64,000 bases of DNA from UBA10649 sp963755335 (lineage in GTDB: Bacteria; Actinomycetota; Actinomycetes; S36-B12). The DNA lies in contig CAVWJW010000004.1 in the NCBI GenBank assembly GCA_963755335.1, positions 1-64,000 on the forward strand. The letters run 5' to 3'. Both the position numbers and the translations under genes were made by a program. The notes beneath the pieces are model-generated. The model made no database searches. It had not been told where the DNA came from and was given only the letters and a program-made list of their open reading frames with translations. Of the stretch, positions 1 to 8,973 are shown in pieces. Each line of letters begins with the position of its first letter. Within the stretch, counting starts at the first letter, position 1.

Positions 1-1106
1 TCGACGAACGCATTCTCGGCCAGGCCCGCATCACGGAGCGCACGCTCAGCCCGCTGGTCCATCGTGGCCGAACCAAGGAGGCGGGCCACGGTGCGACTCG
101 TCATCCATCCGGTGTCGAAAAGCGGTGTCCTGCCGGACCAGAACCCGACCGTTACGCGGGCGCCGATCGCCTGCGCGGCCAATGCGGTCTCGCTGACGGC
201 GCCCAGCGCGAAGGGCCACTGGTTGAAGGTCAGCAGGCCGATCGACGCGCGCTCCCGCTCGGAGAGCGTCTCGATCAGGTACCGGTCGAGTGAGGGAAAC
301 TCGGCAGGCAGGCTCACGTCGACACTCCCGGACTGCTTCCGGGCCGCCCGACGGTGCAGTTCATTCGCGGCAGCCCGAGTGGCCACCCGCACCGGTGCTT
401 CCCACAGCCACGCCAAGGCGTGCGGCCCGGGCGACAACGCCCTCCTACGGGCCACCTCCGACTCGTGCAGTGACGTTGACCGGTCGCTCACGGTTAGTGA
501 GTCCCCGTGCCAGCGGAACGATGACACGACCCGGTCCACGTCCACGAAGGTGCCGAGGGCCTGGATCTTCAGGAGCAGGTCGAGGTCGAAGGCGAACCGG
601 AAGCCGTCATCGAGGCCACCCACGGAAATCCACGCCGACCGCCTCACCAGCATGCCCGGCTGAGGAATCAGATCTGGCCCCCATTTCAGGATCCGAGGCG
701 CCCACGAGCCAGCCCGGCTGATCCACAGTTCGCTGCCGTCCTCGTCGATGTACCGACAGGCCCCGTACGCGAGTACCGCCGTGGGTTCGCGATCCAGCGC
801 CGCCACGGTCGCCGCCAGCGATCCTGGCTCGAGCAGATCGTCGTCTCCCAGCCAGTTGACGAACTCGTGTGTCGGTCCCGCGTGCGCCACGCCCAAGTTG
901 ATCGCAGCGGCCAATCCGCCCGGATCGGGTACGACGAGCGCGGAGTGGTGAGCCGCGACGCGCTCGACGTTTGCGTTTCCCGACGGGGCAACTACGACGA
1001 TCGAGGTCGGCACGTCCTGCGAGGAGATGGAGACCAGGCACTGCTCCAGCAGCGTGGGCCGGCTCCCGAGGGTGGGCACGACCATCAGTACTCGTGGATC
1101 GGCCAC
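1..1106 (-). CDS. Family 2 glycosyltransferase with extra C-terminal domain (3' end off window)
   Basis: The GTG at 1106 opens a frame that stays open to the window edge, so the C-terminus is missing. Residues 1 to about 230 are a GT-A glycosyltransferase: an N-terminal VVPTLGSRPTLLEQCL strand, a GDDDLLEPGS acidic motif that would hold the metal and nucleotide sugar, and an acceptor region with VGGLDDGFRFAFDLDLLLK. The frame then continues without a stop into about 130 residues of a different kind (LLTFNQWPFALGAVSETALAAQ), which I do not recognise; a second catalytic or partner domain is possible. The gene is divergent from the fucosyltransferase-like gene at 1161 with 54 bases between them. 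The GT2 call is firm. Substrate and linkage are unknown. Confidence 0.8.
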   Translation of the reverse strand, partial: MADPRVLMVVPTLGSRPTLLEQCLVSISSQDVPTSIVVVAPSGNANVERVAAHHSALVVPDPGGLAAAINLGVAHAGPTHEFVNWLGDDDLLEPGSLAATVAALDREPTAVLAYGACRYIDEDGSELWISRAGSWAPRILKWGPDLIPQPGMLVRRSAWISVGGLDDGFRFAFDLDLLLKIQALGTFVDVDRVVSSFRWHGDSLTVSDRSTSLHESEVARRRALSPGPHALAWLWEAPVRVATRAAANELHRRAARKQSGSVDVSLPAEFPSLDRYLIETLSERERASIGLLTFNQWPFALGAVSETALAAQAIGARVTVGFWSGRTPLFDTGWMTSRTVARLLGSATMDQRAERALRDAGLAENAFV

Positions 1107-1160
1107 GGGCAAAGGGTAGCGTGCATGCCCGAGCACCCCGAACCTGCTGGAGGGCCCACC

Positions 1161-2147
1161 GTGGAGCACCGCCTGGACGAGATCGTCGTCGTCCCGCGAA
1201 ACGGCTACATCAACCGCCTGCAGGCGTGGGCGAGCTCGGCGATCCTGGCGGCGCAGCTCGACGTTCCCGTCAAGGTCATGTGGGAGGCGGAGGATGCCGC
1301 GCCGGCGTCGGCCGACCAACTGTTCGCCTCAGACCTGATCGAACGAACGTTCTGTGACCGCTCGCGACTCGACGCACGAGTCGGCATGCGCCACGAGGAC
1401 CTCCCGCGCTACCTGACGGTGAACCCTGAGCGCCGCCTGATCGTGCTCGCCGGACACGACCGCGGCGAGCAGGCTCTCATGACCGACCTCGTCGACGCCC
1501 TCCGACACCCGAGCGAGCCAACGACCCTTCTCATCATCGCCGGAGGGAAGTTCCACCTGGCCACCGCGGAGGACTTCGACCGCCGGCGGAGGCTCTTCTA
1601 CGAGCAGATCGCCTGGAGCTACGACATCGATCGGCCCTTCGACGACGAGCTTTCGCGGCACGGGTCCTACGTGGCCCTGCACGTGCGGGGCACCGACCGC
1701 TCGCGCGAGGCACCCACGCGGCGTACCGTCCGCGCCGGACTCGAGCAGCTGCTCGCGGCGACTCCCGAGCGCGCCCTGTTCGTCGCTGCCGATTCCCCGG
1801 CCGGCCGCGACCGCTGGTCAGCGGTGGCGAAGTCCTTGGGGTTCGACCCGTGGTCTGCCCGAGGCATCGACCACGACCGGACGCGCGCGGGTGCCGGCCA
1901 GGGCGCCCTGCTCGACTGGCGGCTGCTGGGTGCGTCCAAAGGTCTCGTCTATACCCGCGCATCGTCCTTCGGCGAGGAGGCCGCCGTCACTACAGGGCGC
2001 CCAGAAGCCTGCATCGCCCTGTCGGCCACGGCCGGACGGCAGAGGGCCCGAGCGGCAGCCGACGTTGGACGGGCGGCGATCACCTACCCCCACCGGCATG
2101 GCTGGTTCGGTCGGGTCGGGGGTACCCTCCCCGCGGAGGAATCGTGA
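1161..2147 (+). CDS. Fucosyltransferase-like glycosyltransferase (HxRGTDR motif)
   Basis: A cytoplasmic protein of about 328 residues. The motif YVALHVRGTDRS near residue 170 matches the H-x-R-x-x-D donor-binding signature of the NodZ/FUT8/O-fucosyltransferase superfamily. The later VYTRASSFGEEAA segment resembles that group's C-terminal SSF motif. The family uses GDP-fucose, and this window encodes GDP-mannose dehydratase and GDP-fucose synthase. The GTG at 1161 has GGAGG eight bases upstream. An in-frame ATG at 1125 would add 12 residues but has a poor ribosome site. The stop overlaps the next gene in a GTGA, so the two are probably co-translated. Sequence is divergent from characterised enzymes, so donor and linkage are inferred. 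Confidence 0.68.
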   Translation: MEHRLDEIVVVPRNGYINRLQAWASSAILAAQLDVPVKVMWEAEDAAPASADQLFASDLIERTFCDRSRLDARVGMRHEDLPRYLTVNPERRLIVLAGHDRGEQALMTDLVDALRHPSEPTTLLIIAGGKFHLATAEDFDRRRRLFYEQIAWSYDIDRPFDDELSRHGSYVALHVRGTDRSREAPTRRTVRAGLEQLLAATPERALFVAADSPAGRDRWSAVAKSLGFDPWSARGIDHDRTRAGAGQGALLDWRLLGASKGLVYTRASSFGEEAAVTTGRPEACIALSATAGRQRARAAADVGRAAITYPHRHGWFGRVGGTLPAEES

Positions 2148-2798
2148 ACTCTTTGCGCACCGTCATGCGGGAAAAGGTCCCGTTCAGTACAGCGATCTAC
2201 GAGGATGTGGATCGCCGACGGCGCATGGCGCGATCGCGCAAGCAGCTCCCCGCTATTCGCGGCCCGATCGCCGCTGAAGATCGACCTCGGCGGCGGCTAC
2301 CGGGCGGGCACGAACGGGTGGATCACCATCGACGTGTCGCGTGAGTGCGATCTGTACTGGGACCTCCGGTTCGGAATCCCCTTCGCCGACGGGACCGTCG
2401 ACAAGGTGTACTCATCACACCTGTTCGAGCACCTCTCTTATCAAGACGGGTTGGCTCTGCTCACCGACGCTGTTCGCGTCCTCAAGCCTGGAGGGAGCTT
2501 CTCGATCGTTGTGCCGAACGCGCGCCTTTACGTCGAGCACTACTTAGGCACGCGGGAGCTCCCCGAGGACTACTTCGGCTGGAAGCCGGCCTGGAACGGC
2601 ACCACGCGGATCGACGCCCTGAACTACGTCGCCTACATGGCAGGGGAGCACAAGCACCTCTTCGACCAGGACAACCTGCTGCACATGCTCCGTGCGAGCG
2701 GCCTCGAGCGCGTGAGCGATCGTCCGTTCGATCCCGAGACGGACCTGGCAGAGCGGGACTACGAGTCCATCTACGCGATCGGATTCAAGCGCGCGTAG
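2144..2798 (+). CDS. SAM-dependent methyltransferase (one frame jump)
   Basis: A class I methyltransferase of about 215 residues. The SAM-binding motif I is LKIDLGGGYRAGTNGWITID. It is followed by the acidic strand, YSSHLFEHLSY, and VLKPGGSFSIVVPN (motif III), typical of small methyltransferases in polysaccharide loci. The GTG at 2144 has GGAGG just upstream and overlaps the stop of the preceding gene. The first 35 or so codons (VNSLRTVMREKVPFSTAIY) lie in a different frame from the domain. The jump falls between about 2240 and 2275, which I take as a sequence error. Reading the domain frame alone would give a false start near 2205. Likely role: methylation of a sugar in the glycan or of its chain end. 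Confidence 0.72.
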
Positions 2799-2799
2799 C

Positions 2800-4554
2800 T
2801 CAGGGCAGCAGGCCCGCCTGAAGGCCAGTCGGCGGGTCGAGGTACCGAAGCGTCTGCGGAAGGCGCGGGGTGCAGAGCGGGAAGGCAGCCCAGCACTGCT
2901 CTCCGCCCGCCGGCGCCAGAATCGTCATCCCGCTCGGCAACGTGACGGGCGTGGTGTCAACCGCTCTTGGTGGCGCGACGGCGTACGACAATCCCAACGC
3001 CCAGGACCGCTCCGTCGTGATGCTGGACCACGGCATCCTGACGAGAGCACAGTAGGCGGTCAGGACGATGAGCGGACCGGCCACGCCCACAGCCGTGAAC
3101 AGGCGCCAACGCGCGGCTCGGCCAACTGGCTCAGCGATGGCCAGCCGCCACAGCATCCATCCGATCGGGATCGTCAAGCACGTGAAGATCGGACCCCACG
3201 CAAATCGGAACGATGGCGGAGTCACCAGCCACCACACCATCGTCATCACTGCGCTCGGTAGGACGGTCAGTCCCAGTGCGCGCCACCGAAGAGGGTGTCG
3301 CCCATAGCGCCGGGCGACGACGACGGAGAGCACCGCGGCCACCACGAGGCAGGCGACTGCGTAGGTCTCCCACTGACTGGGCAGGCGGCTGAGCCAACTG
3401 CCGACCCAACCCCAGCCATGGGCGGCATCCCACAGGTCTGCGGGGTCCCGGGCATTCCCCAACGTGGCGATGCGGTCGTTGACAGGATCGGGGGCGCGCC
3501 AGGCCACGTCGAACCCATGGACGGAGAGCGGATACTGCAGCCAGCCGCTGAGCAGGTAGTCGCGCGCGGTTGCCGCAAGCCGCAGCCACGACTCCAGCAA
3601 CAACGACGACCGACGCCGCCGAAAGCCATCGCGGCGACCGTTCGCCGGCCTCGATGAACGCGCACTGCCACAAGAACAACCACGGTCGCCGTCGCGTAGG
3701 CGGCCATGGTCGGTCGCAGCAGCACGAGGAGCAGGACCAGGGCGCCGCAGACCGCCAGCGTTGGGGACCCATCCACGATCGTGCGCCACCGCGTCGGCGA
3801 CGTAGGCGGATGCCACGACGGTCACAGCAAGGACCGTCGAGTCCTGTGACGGGCTGGTGACCCAGTAGTCGACCAGCGCGACCATGGGCACGAGCGCTGC
3901 CATGGCGCCGACGGCAAGCACGTACGTGCCAGCACCCCCACGCCGCCTGCCGAACCGGATGGCCAGGTCAGCCACCATCATCGTCAGGACGAGGCCGTTG
4001 AGAAGGCGGAACCCGTCTGCGCCCCAGGGCCCGCCGCTCAGTAGGGCCGCGAGGGGGAACTCAGCGTTGCTGTAGCCGAACGGGAAGAAGAGGTTGGCAA
4101 GCCCGGGGATCGTCGCATAGTCGGCCGCGTAGTGGATCGCGCCGAGGTGGTAGAGCCCAGAGTCGTAGTTCGTGACGGGCCCAAGAGCCGCTGCCGCCAC
4201 GTAGACAACCGCGACCGCAAGGCCAATCCAGACGATCACTGCCGAGCGCGACACGGTCAGGCGCCCATGCCAGCCTCGCCGGCGCACGAGGATCAGGGAA
4301 GCGATCCCCAAGAGCAGCACCAATGCGATGCACATCCACGCCACGCCGGGGGAGGCGAGCGGTGCGACCAGGTTCGCCGCGTTGGCGAAGGCAGCAACGG
4401 CGAGCACTCCCCACCATGCCGCCCGGCGGACGTTGGCCCACCCGATCGGACCGGAGCTCACTACGGCGTCGATCGGCAGTCCAACGGCAACCAGGCTGAC
4501 GGAGAGCACTCCCCATGTGAGGAGCACCAACGCCGTTCCCGTGGCGATCAGCAT
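2800..4554 (-). CDS. Polytopic membrane protein, GT-C-like (frame jumps)
   Basis: Starts at ATG 4554 and ends at TGA 2800, about 580 residues. It carries many hydrophobic segments: LVLLTWGVLSVSLVAVGLPI at the N-terminus, an AVIVWIGLAVAVVYVAAAAL helix, and LTVLPSAVMTMVWWLV further on. The loop NYDSGLYHLGAIHYAADY followed by GLANLFFPFGYSN resembles the large LIC_10190-like/GT-C membrane proteins found in surface-sugar loci. Between about 3775 and 3590 the hydrophobic reading passes through all three frames, so at least three indels are present. It is the last gene of a tight minus-strand run, nine bases after the UXS gene. Role unknown: a lipid-linked sugar transferase or a polymerase-like protein would fit the topology. 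Confidence 0.62.
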   Translation of the reverse strand: MLIATGTALVLLTWGVLSVSLVAVGLPIDAVVSSGPIGWANVRRAAWWGVLAVAAFANAANLVAPLASPGVAWMCIALVLLLGIASLILVRRRGWHGRLTVSRSAVIVWIGLAVAVVYVAAAALGPVTNYDSGLYHLGAIHYAADYATIPGLANLFFPFGYSNAEFPLAALLSGGPWGADGFRLLNGLVLTMMVADLAIRFGRRRGGAGTYVLAVGAMAALVPMVALVDYWVTSPSQDSTVLAVTVVASAYVADAVAHDRGWVPNAGGLRRPGPAPRAAATDHGRLRDGDRGCSCGSARSSRPANGRRDGFRRRRSSLLLESWLRLAATARDYLLSGWLQYPLSVHGFDVAWRAPDPVNDRIATLGNARDPADLWDAAHGWGWVGSWLSRLPSQWETYAVACLVVAAVLSVVVARRYGRHPLRWRALGLTVLPSAVMTMVWWLVTPPSFRFAWGPIFTCLTIPIGWMLWRLAIAEPVGRAARWRLFTAVGVAGPLIVLTAYCALVRMPWSSITTERSWALGLSYAVAPPRAVDTTPVTLPSGMTILAPAGGEQCWAAFPLCTPRLPQTLRYLDPPTGLQAGLLP

Positions 4555-4562
4555 GGGGTGAG

Positions 4563-5514
4563 CTACGCGAGAGTCCCGCGGAAGTAGCTGATCGTGCGCT
4601 CCAGGCCGTCGGCGAGCGGGATCGTCGGCTCCCAGCCCAGGGTCTGCTTGGCGCGGGTGATGTCGGGCTGCCGCCGCACCGGATCGTCCGTGCGGCAGCG
4701 GGAAGAACTCGATGCCCGACGTCGGCCCGGTCATGCTCGATGACCAGGTCGGCCAGCTGCCGCGATCGTGAACTCGCCGGGGTTGCCCAGGTTGATCGGC
4801 CCGGTCACCTCGTGCGGCGAGGCCATCATCGCGACCAAGTCCGCGGATGAGGTCATCGATGTACTGGAAGGAACGCGTCTGCTGCCCCTCGCCGTAGATC
4901 GTCAACGGCTTGCCGGTGAGCGCGCTCACCACGAAGTTCGACACGACGCGGCCGTCGTACGGGTGCATGCGCGGCCCGTAGGTGTTGAAGAGGCGAACGA
5001 CCTTGATCGGCAGGTCGTGCTGGCGGCGGTAGTCGAAGAAGAGGGTCTCGGCGGCGCGCTTGCCCTCGTCGTAGCAGGCACGCGGGCCGATGGGATTGAC
5101 GTTGCCCCAGTAGTCCTCGGTCTGCGGATGCACGAGCGGATCGCCGTAGACCTCGGACGTCGAGGTGAGCAGGATCTTCGCACCGGTGCGCTTGGCCAGG
5201 CCGAGCATGTTGATGGACCCGTGCACGGCCGTCTTCGTCGTCTGCACCGGGTCACGCTGGTAGTGGATGGGCGATGCTGGGCACGCCAGGTGGTAGATCT
5301 CGTCGACCTCGACGTACAGCGGGAACGTCACGTCGTGGCGGATGACCTCGAACCGCGGGTTGCTGAGCAGGTGGGCGATGTTGTCCTTGGTCGACGAGTA
5401 GTAGTTGTCGACGCACAGCACGTCGTACCCATCGTCGAGCAGGCGCTCGCACAGGTGCGAGCCGATGAAGCCGGCTCCACCGGTGACCAGAGCACGGCCC
5501 TTGGCAATCGTCAC
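4563..5514 (-). CDS. UDP-glucuronate decarboxylase (UDP-xylose synthase), frame jumps
   Basis: An extended short-chain dehydrogenase of about 315 residues that makes UDP-xylose from UDP-glucuronate using bound NAD. It shows GGAGFIGSHLCERLL (NAD fold), DNYYSSTKDNI, HLACPASPIHYQ, TSTSEVYGDP and the catalytic-type Y-x-x-x-K (ACYDEGKRAAE), then RLFNTYGPRMHPYDGRVVSNF, all typical of UXS. Starts at GTG 5514, overlapping the stop of the gene before it. The C-terminal quarter is split over frames: an extra base at about 4840 (CTTGG where CTGG is expected), then further jumps near 4762, 4735 and 4700. FFPLPH and the final ISYFRGTLA identify the end. No UDP-glucose dehydrogenase is in the window, so UDP-glucuronate must come from elsewhere. 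Confidence 0.85.
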
Positions 5515-6441
5515 GATGACCTCGCTTTCCGCTGCTTACGGTAACGGTCGGCCTGGTCGAGCATCCCGCGCCACGTGGCGCGGAAGTGGTGCTTCCGCGT
5601 CCACGCATCCGCCTTCGTCGTCGAGTTCGACGGGTACGAGCGGCAGTCGGCAGTCGAGATCGGCGGTCGATCGGGCTGCAGTTCGTTGCGATCCTCGACG
5701 GTGTGGGTCGCGGTCTCACCGAAGCCGATGTTCTCGATCGAGGTTGACGTTGCTCGTCGCGGTCAGCTGCCCCGAGACCATGCCCGCGAGGACGAACTGG
5801 CCGTCCCAGGTGTCGACCTCCTTGCGCGCCAGCAGTTCGAAGGTCGACTGCCCAGTAGACGCTGGCCGGAAGCGAATGACCCGAGGCCTTCCACAACTTC
5901 AGCGGCGGCAGCTGGCTGCCGCCAGCCGGCGATGTCCAGGTGGTGCTGCGCCCATGAGCGGCGCCACGTGGCCCAGCCCCAGATGTGCGGCACCTGGCTG
6001 AATCGATACGGCAGGTCCGGATGCGACTGCGCAGCCTGGAGGAACGAAGTTGCAGCCGGAGATGGCGAACACGCGGGCGTCGTCCTGGTAGCGATCGAGC
6101 AGCTCCGCGCAGTAGGGGAAGAAGGACGGATCGGGGATGATGTCGTCCTCGAGGATGATCCCGCGCTCGACGTGCGTGAAGAACCATGTGATGGCCGTGC
6201 TGACCCCCAGCCCGCAGCCGAGGTTGTGATCCTGGAAGAGGGTCTGCACGTCACAGGGCCAGTCGATCGTCGCCACCAGGTCACGGCAGGCCTGCACGCG
6301 GTCCGCCTCGTCGGGCCGCGCATCGCGCGCTCCGTCGACAGCGACGAAGACCCGATCCGGCCGGACCTCGCGAAGTCGGTTGAGGAGTACCTGCAGGTGA
6401 TCGGGGCGGTTGAACGCCATGATCAGGACGGGCTCACTCAC
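5511..6441 (-). CDS. HlpA-like nucleotide-diphospho-sugar transferase (frame jumps)
   Basis: A GT-A fold glycosyltransferase of about 300 residues. It opens with VLIMAFNRPDHLQVLLNRL, then VAVDGARDARPDE, IDWPCDVQTLFQDHNLGCG, ITWFFTHVERGIILEDDIIP and ISGCNFVPP. This order is characteristic of the proteins often labelled hemolytic protein HlpA-like, which are really nucleotide-sugar transferases. The conserved HIWGWATWRRSW segment sits in another frame (6000-5950), and later parts shift again before 5560. The C-terminal AWTRK...RATWRGMLDQADRYRK tail ends at TGA 5511, overlapping the UXS start. The GTG start at 6441 overlaps the stop of the DUF2304 gene. Acceptor and donor are unknown. Confidence 0.75.
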
Positions 6442-6787
6442 TCTCGTCCCCGCGCAGTTCCTTCAGTTCGCGGTCCAGCAGCGCGACCTCTTCGGCCAGT
6501 CGCCGGATGCGCGCCTCGTGCCGGCTCAGTTCGTAGCTGACCTGGATGCTGACGAGCACCAGCATGACGACGGTCGCGAAGAAGAGCAGGTTCGCGGGGG
6601 TGACGACGCCAAGCACGTCGCTGATCCAACGCAGCACCGGCGGGAAGATCGCCAGGATGAGGGCGATCCCCGAGAACAGCAGCCACAGCACGGCGTACTT
6701 CTCGCGCAGCACACCGCGGCGCATCAGGCTGAACACGAAGACGAACGTGACGATGGCGGCCACGGCGCCGAGGATCTGCGCAGTCAC
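6434..6787 (-). CDS. DUF2304 membrane protein
   Basis: An intact 117-residue protein with three predicted helices: ILGAVAAIVTFVFVFSLMRR, YAVLWLLFSGIALILAIFP and ANLLFFATVVMLVLVSIQV. A charged, coiled-coil-like tail follows (RHEARIRRLAEEVALLDREL). Size, topology and the REKYAVLWLLF segment fit DUF2304. That family is nearly always encoded next to a dolichol-phosphate-mannose-synthase-like GT2, as here. It overlaps both neighbours by a few bases, so translation is coupled. It may be a membrane partner of that GT2, by analogy with small subunits of other polyprenol-sugar synthases. This role is inferred, not shown. Confidence 0.85.
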   Translation of the reverse strand: MTAQILGAVAAIVTFVFVFSLMRRGVLREKYAVLWLLFSGIALILAIFPPVLRWISDVLGVVTPANLLFFATVVMLVLVSIQVSYELSRHEARIRRLAEEVALLDRELKELRGDESE

Positions 6788-7503
6788 GACGAATCACCCC
6801 TCGGGGTGTTCTTCTTGAGGCTGGTGGCGATGATCGCCAGGGTTGCTCGTCCGAGGTAGAGGGCGGACCACACCGCGTTCTTGCTCGGTCGACCGGTCTG
6901 CCGGAAGTACATCGTCACCGGGGTCTCGTGGATGACCAGGCCCTGGCGGATGGCGATCGCGAGCGAACCGACGGTGTCGCCCAAGTAGTCGGCCGGGTAC
7001 TCGACCGCGAACAGTTCGATGGCCTTGGGTCCGGCCGACCTGAAGCCCGAGGTCGGGTCGGAGATCACGCCGTGGTTCATGCGACTCAGCGTCTTCGACA
7101 GCAGCACCATGGCCCAGCGACGGGGACCGCCGACGAAGTACATCGAGTCGGGGTGGAATCGGGTGCCGACGACGACATCGGCGTCCGAGAGGCCGTCGAG
7201 GACGTGATCGAGGTCGGCAGGGTCGTGCTGGCCATCGGCGTCCACCTGCACGAGGGCGTCATACCCCTCCCGCTTGGCGTAGAGGAAGGCCGTCCGCATT
7301 GCTCCGCCGACCCCCACGTTGAACGGCAGTGACACGACGGTCGCACCCGCCCGCTCGGCGAGCACGGCAGTGTCGTCGGATGAACCATCGTTGACGACGA
7401 GGACGTCGGCGTCTGGGCGGTGCTCCTGCACCTTGGCGATGACGTCGGCGATCGAGCCCTGCTCGTTCCAGGCGGGGATGGCGACGAGGGTTCGCTTGTG
7501 CAT
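6784..7503 (-). CDS. Dolichol-phosphate-mannose-synthase-like GT2
   Basis: An intact protein of 239 residues starting at ATG 7503, six bases after the DUF2142 stop. It has the classical polyprenol-phosphate glycosyltransferase order: VAIPAWNEQGSIADVI, VLVVNDGSSDDT, NVGVGGAMRTAF, LVQVDADGQHDP (the DxD that binds metal and nucleotide sugar) and SDPTSGFRSAG. It should move a sugar from a nucleotide donor to polyprenyl phosphate at the inner face of the membrane. The product could feed GT-C enzymes such as the membrane proteins nearby. It ends in a basic region without clear membrane helices, which suits a partnership with the adjoining DUF2304 protein. Confidence 0.86.
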   Translation of the reverse strand: MHKRTLVAIPAWNEQGSIADVIAKVQEHRPDADVLVVNDGSSDDTAVLAERAGATVVSLPFNVGVGGAMRTAFLYAKREGYDALVQVDADGQHDPADLDHVLDGLSDADVVVGTRFHPDSMYFVGGPRRWAMVLLSKTLSRMNHGVISDPTSGFRSAGPKAIELFAVEYPADYLGDTVGSLAIAIRQGLVIHETPVTMYFRQTGRPSKNAVWSALYLGRATLAIIATSLKKNTPRGDSS

Positions 7504-7508
7504 CTCCG

Positions 7509-8973
7509 TCACCCGCGACGAGCGGATTGACGAGCGGTCACAAGAACTCCTGCCACGAAGACGGTGCCGGCTGCACCCGTGATGAGTGTAGTGAGCCACA
7601 ACGGGACACCCGTGACGCTGAGCCATGCCGGGTCGAGCTTGAAGTCGAACAGTCCGGTCGCACTGCCCCCGAAGTAGCGATGTGCGTTGGCCCAGTAGGC
7701 GAGAACGGCGCTGAGGCAGAGCGCCACGGCCAGGGTGATCGCCGGCACCCCGGCCAGCTCGAGGGGTTTCGCTCGGCTGGGACCCAGGCACAGCACCAGC
7801 ACGAGCATGGCGAGGAGGGGCAGCAGGTACCGCGGCTGGACGGCCTCCCCGACGGCCAGCCCGTCACGCTGGAGAACGACCAGCGGAACGAGGATCAGGG
7901 CCGCGAAGGCGAGCGCGACGGCCCACGCCTTGCGGCGGGTCAGCACGGTCAGCCCCGCGTAGGCCACGGCGCCGACAGCCAGCACGCCCACCACACCGAC
8001 GAGCGGCGGGAGCACGGTGTCGTTCCAGCCGAGACCGCCGAAGCCGAGCGCCTGAACGAAGAGGATCGGCAGGTAGGTGGCATTCGTCAGCAGCAGGCCG
8101 ACGCCAGGCTCTGCCCCGCCTACCCCCGTCCCGTCACCGGCGAAGGTCGGCGTGCCGTGACTGAGGTAGGTGTAGGCACCGAATGCGGAGATCGCGAACA
8201 GCAGGAGCGCCGCGATCCAGCCCTGGCGCGTACGCCGCACGCCAGCGAGCACGAGGGCCAGCACGGTCGCGATGATGACGAAGACGGCTGCGTCCAGCCG
8301 CGAGGTGACCGCCATGAGCCCCGTGACGAGCACGCCGGCAGCGATCAGCCAGGTCCGCCGACTCCGCCAGTCCGTGCGGACGACCAGCGCGTAGGCGAAC
8401 GCGAGATAGAGCGTCAGGCCGACGACCGCCCACCCGCTCGGGTTCGTCGACGCCACGAGGAACAGCCCCAGGGGGACGAACGTGATCGTGACAGCGAGTA
8501 GAGCAGCGCGACTGATGCCGACAGGCACCACGCGAATGAGCAGCGCCAGCAGCAGGGCAGCGAGGCCGGCGTTGGCGAGGCGCATGACGAGTACCGAGCG
8601 CTCGACATCAGGGCCGACCAGTATCGACATGACCCGGTAGTAGCCACCGGGGTAGAGGTTCGCGGTCACGTTGACGCGGTCCGTCGCCACGAGGCCAGCA
8701 GGCAGGTCCTTGACGCACGCGGCGCTGACCTCAGGCTTGAAGGCGAAGCACTCGGCGGCGTTGACGACGGCCGCCGGCACCGCCCGTTGGTCCAGGATGA
8801 CCAGGGACGTCCTCGCACACGCCCGCCCGCGTTCCGCCTGCGCACCAGATGGACGACAGGTGGAAGTCGTCGTCCGGGGACGACCCCGGCGGCGAGGTCA
8901 GGGCCCACCCCGCACACATGACGAAGAAGGCCAGCGGAAGCCAGATCCACGCCCACTGGCGTATCCGGTTCAT
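7509..8973 (-). CDS. DUF2142 polytopic membrane protein (one frame jump)
   Basis: About 487 residues from ATG 8973. The N-terminus (WAWIWLPLAFFVMCAGWAL, then TSPPGSSPDDDFHLSSIWC) is the hallmark start of DUF2142 proteins: one helix and a large loop with acidic residues. At least ten further hydrophobic segments follow, and RYLLPLLAMLVLVLCLG lies late in the protein. A single jump near 8820 separates the first 50 residues from the rest. DUF2142 members are GT-C-like and sit in actinobacterial cell-envelope sugar loci; their reaction is not established. The ATG overlaps the TGA of the upstream glycosyltransferase (ATGA), so the genes are co-translated. Confidence 0.8.

Noticed and set aside
2800..5514. 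UXS fused to a membrane protein (904 residues)
   Set aside because: The UXS C-terminal part recovers a normal stop at 4563 in another frame, and the membrane protein has its own ATG at 4554. The fusion comes from frame jumps.
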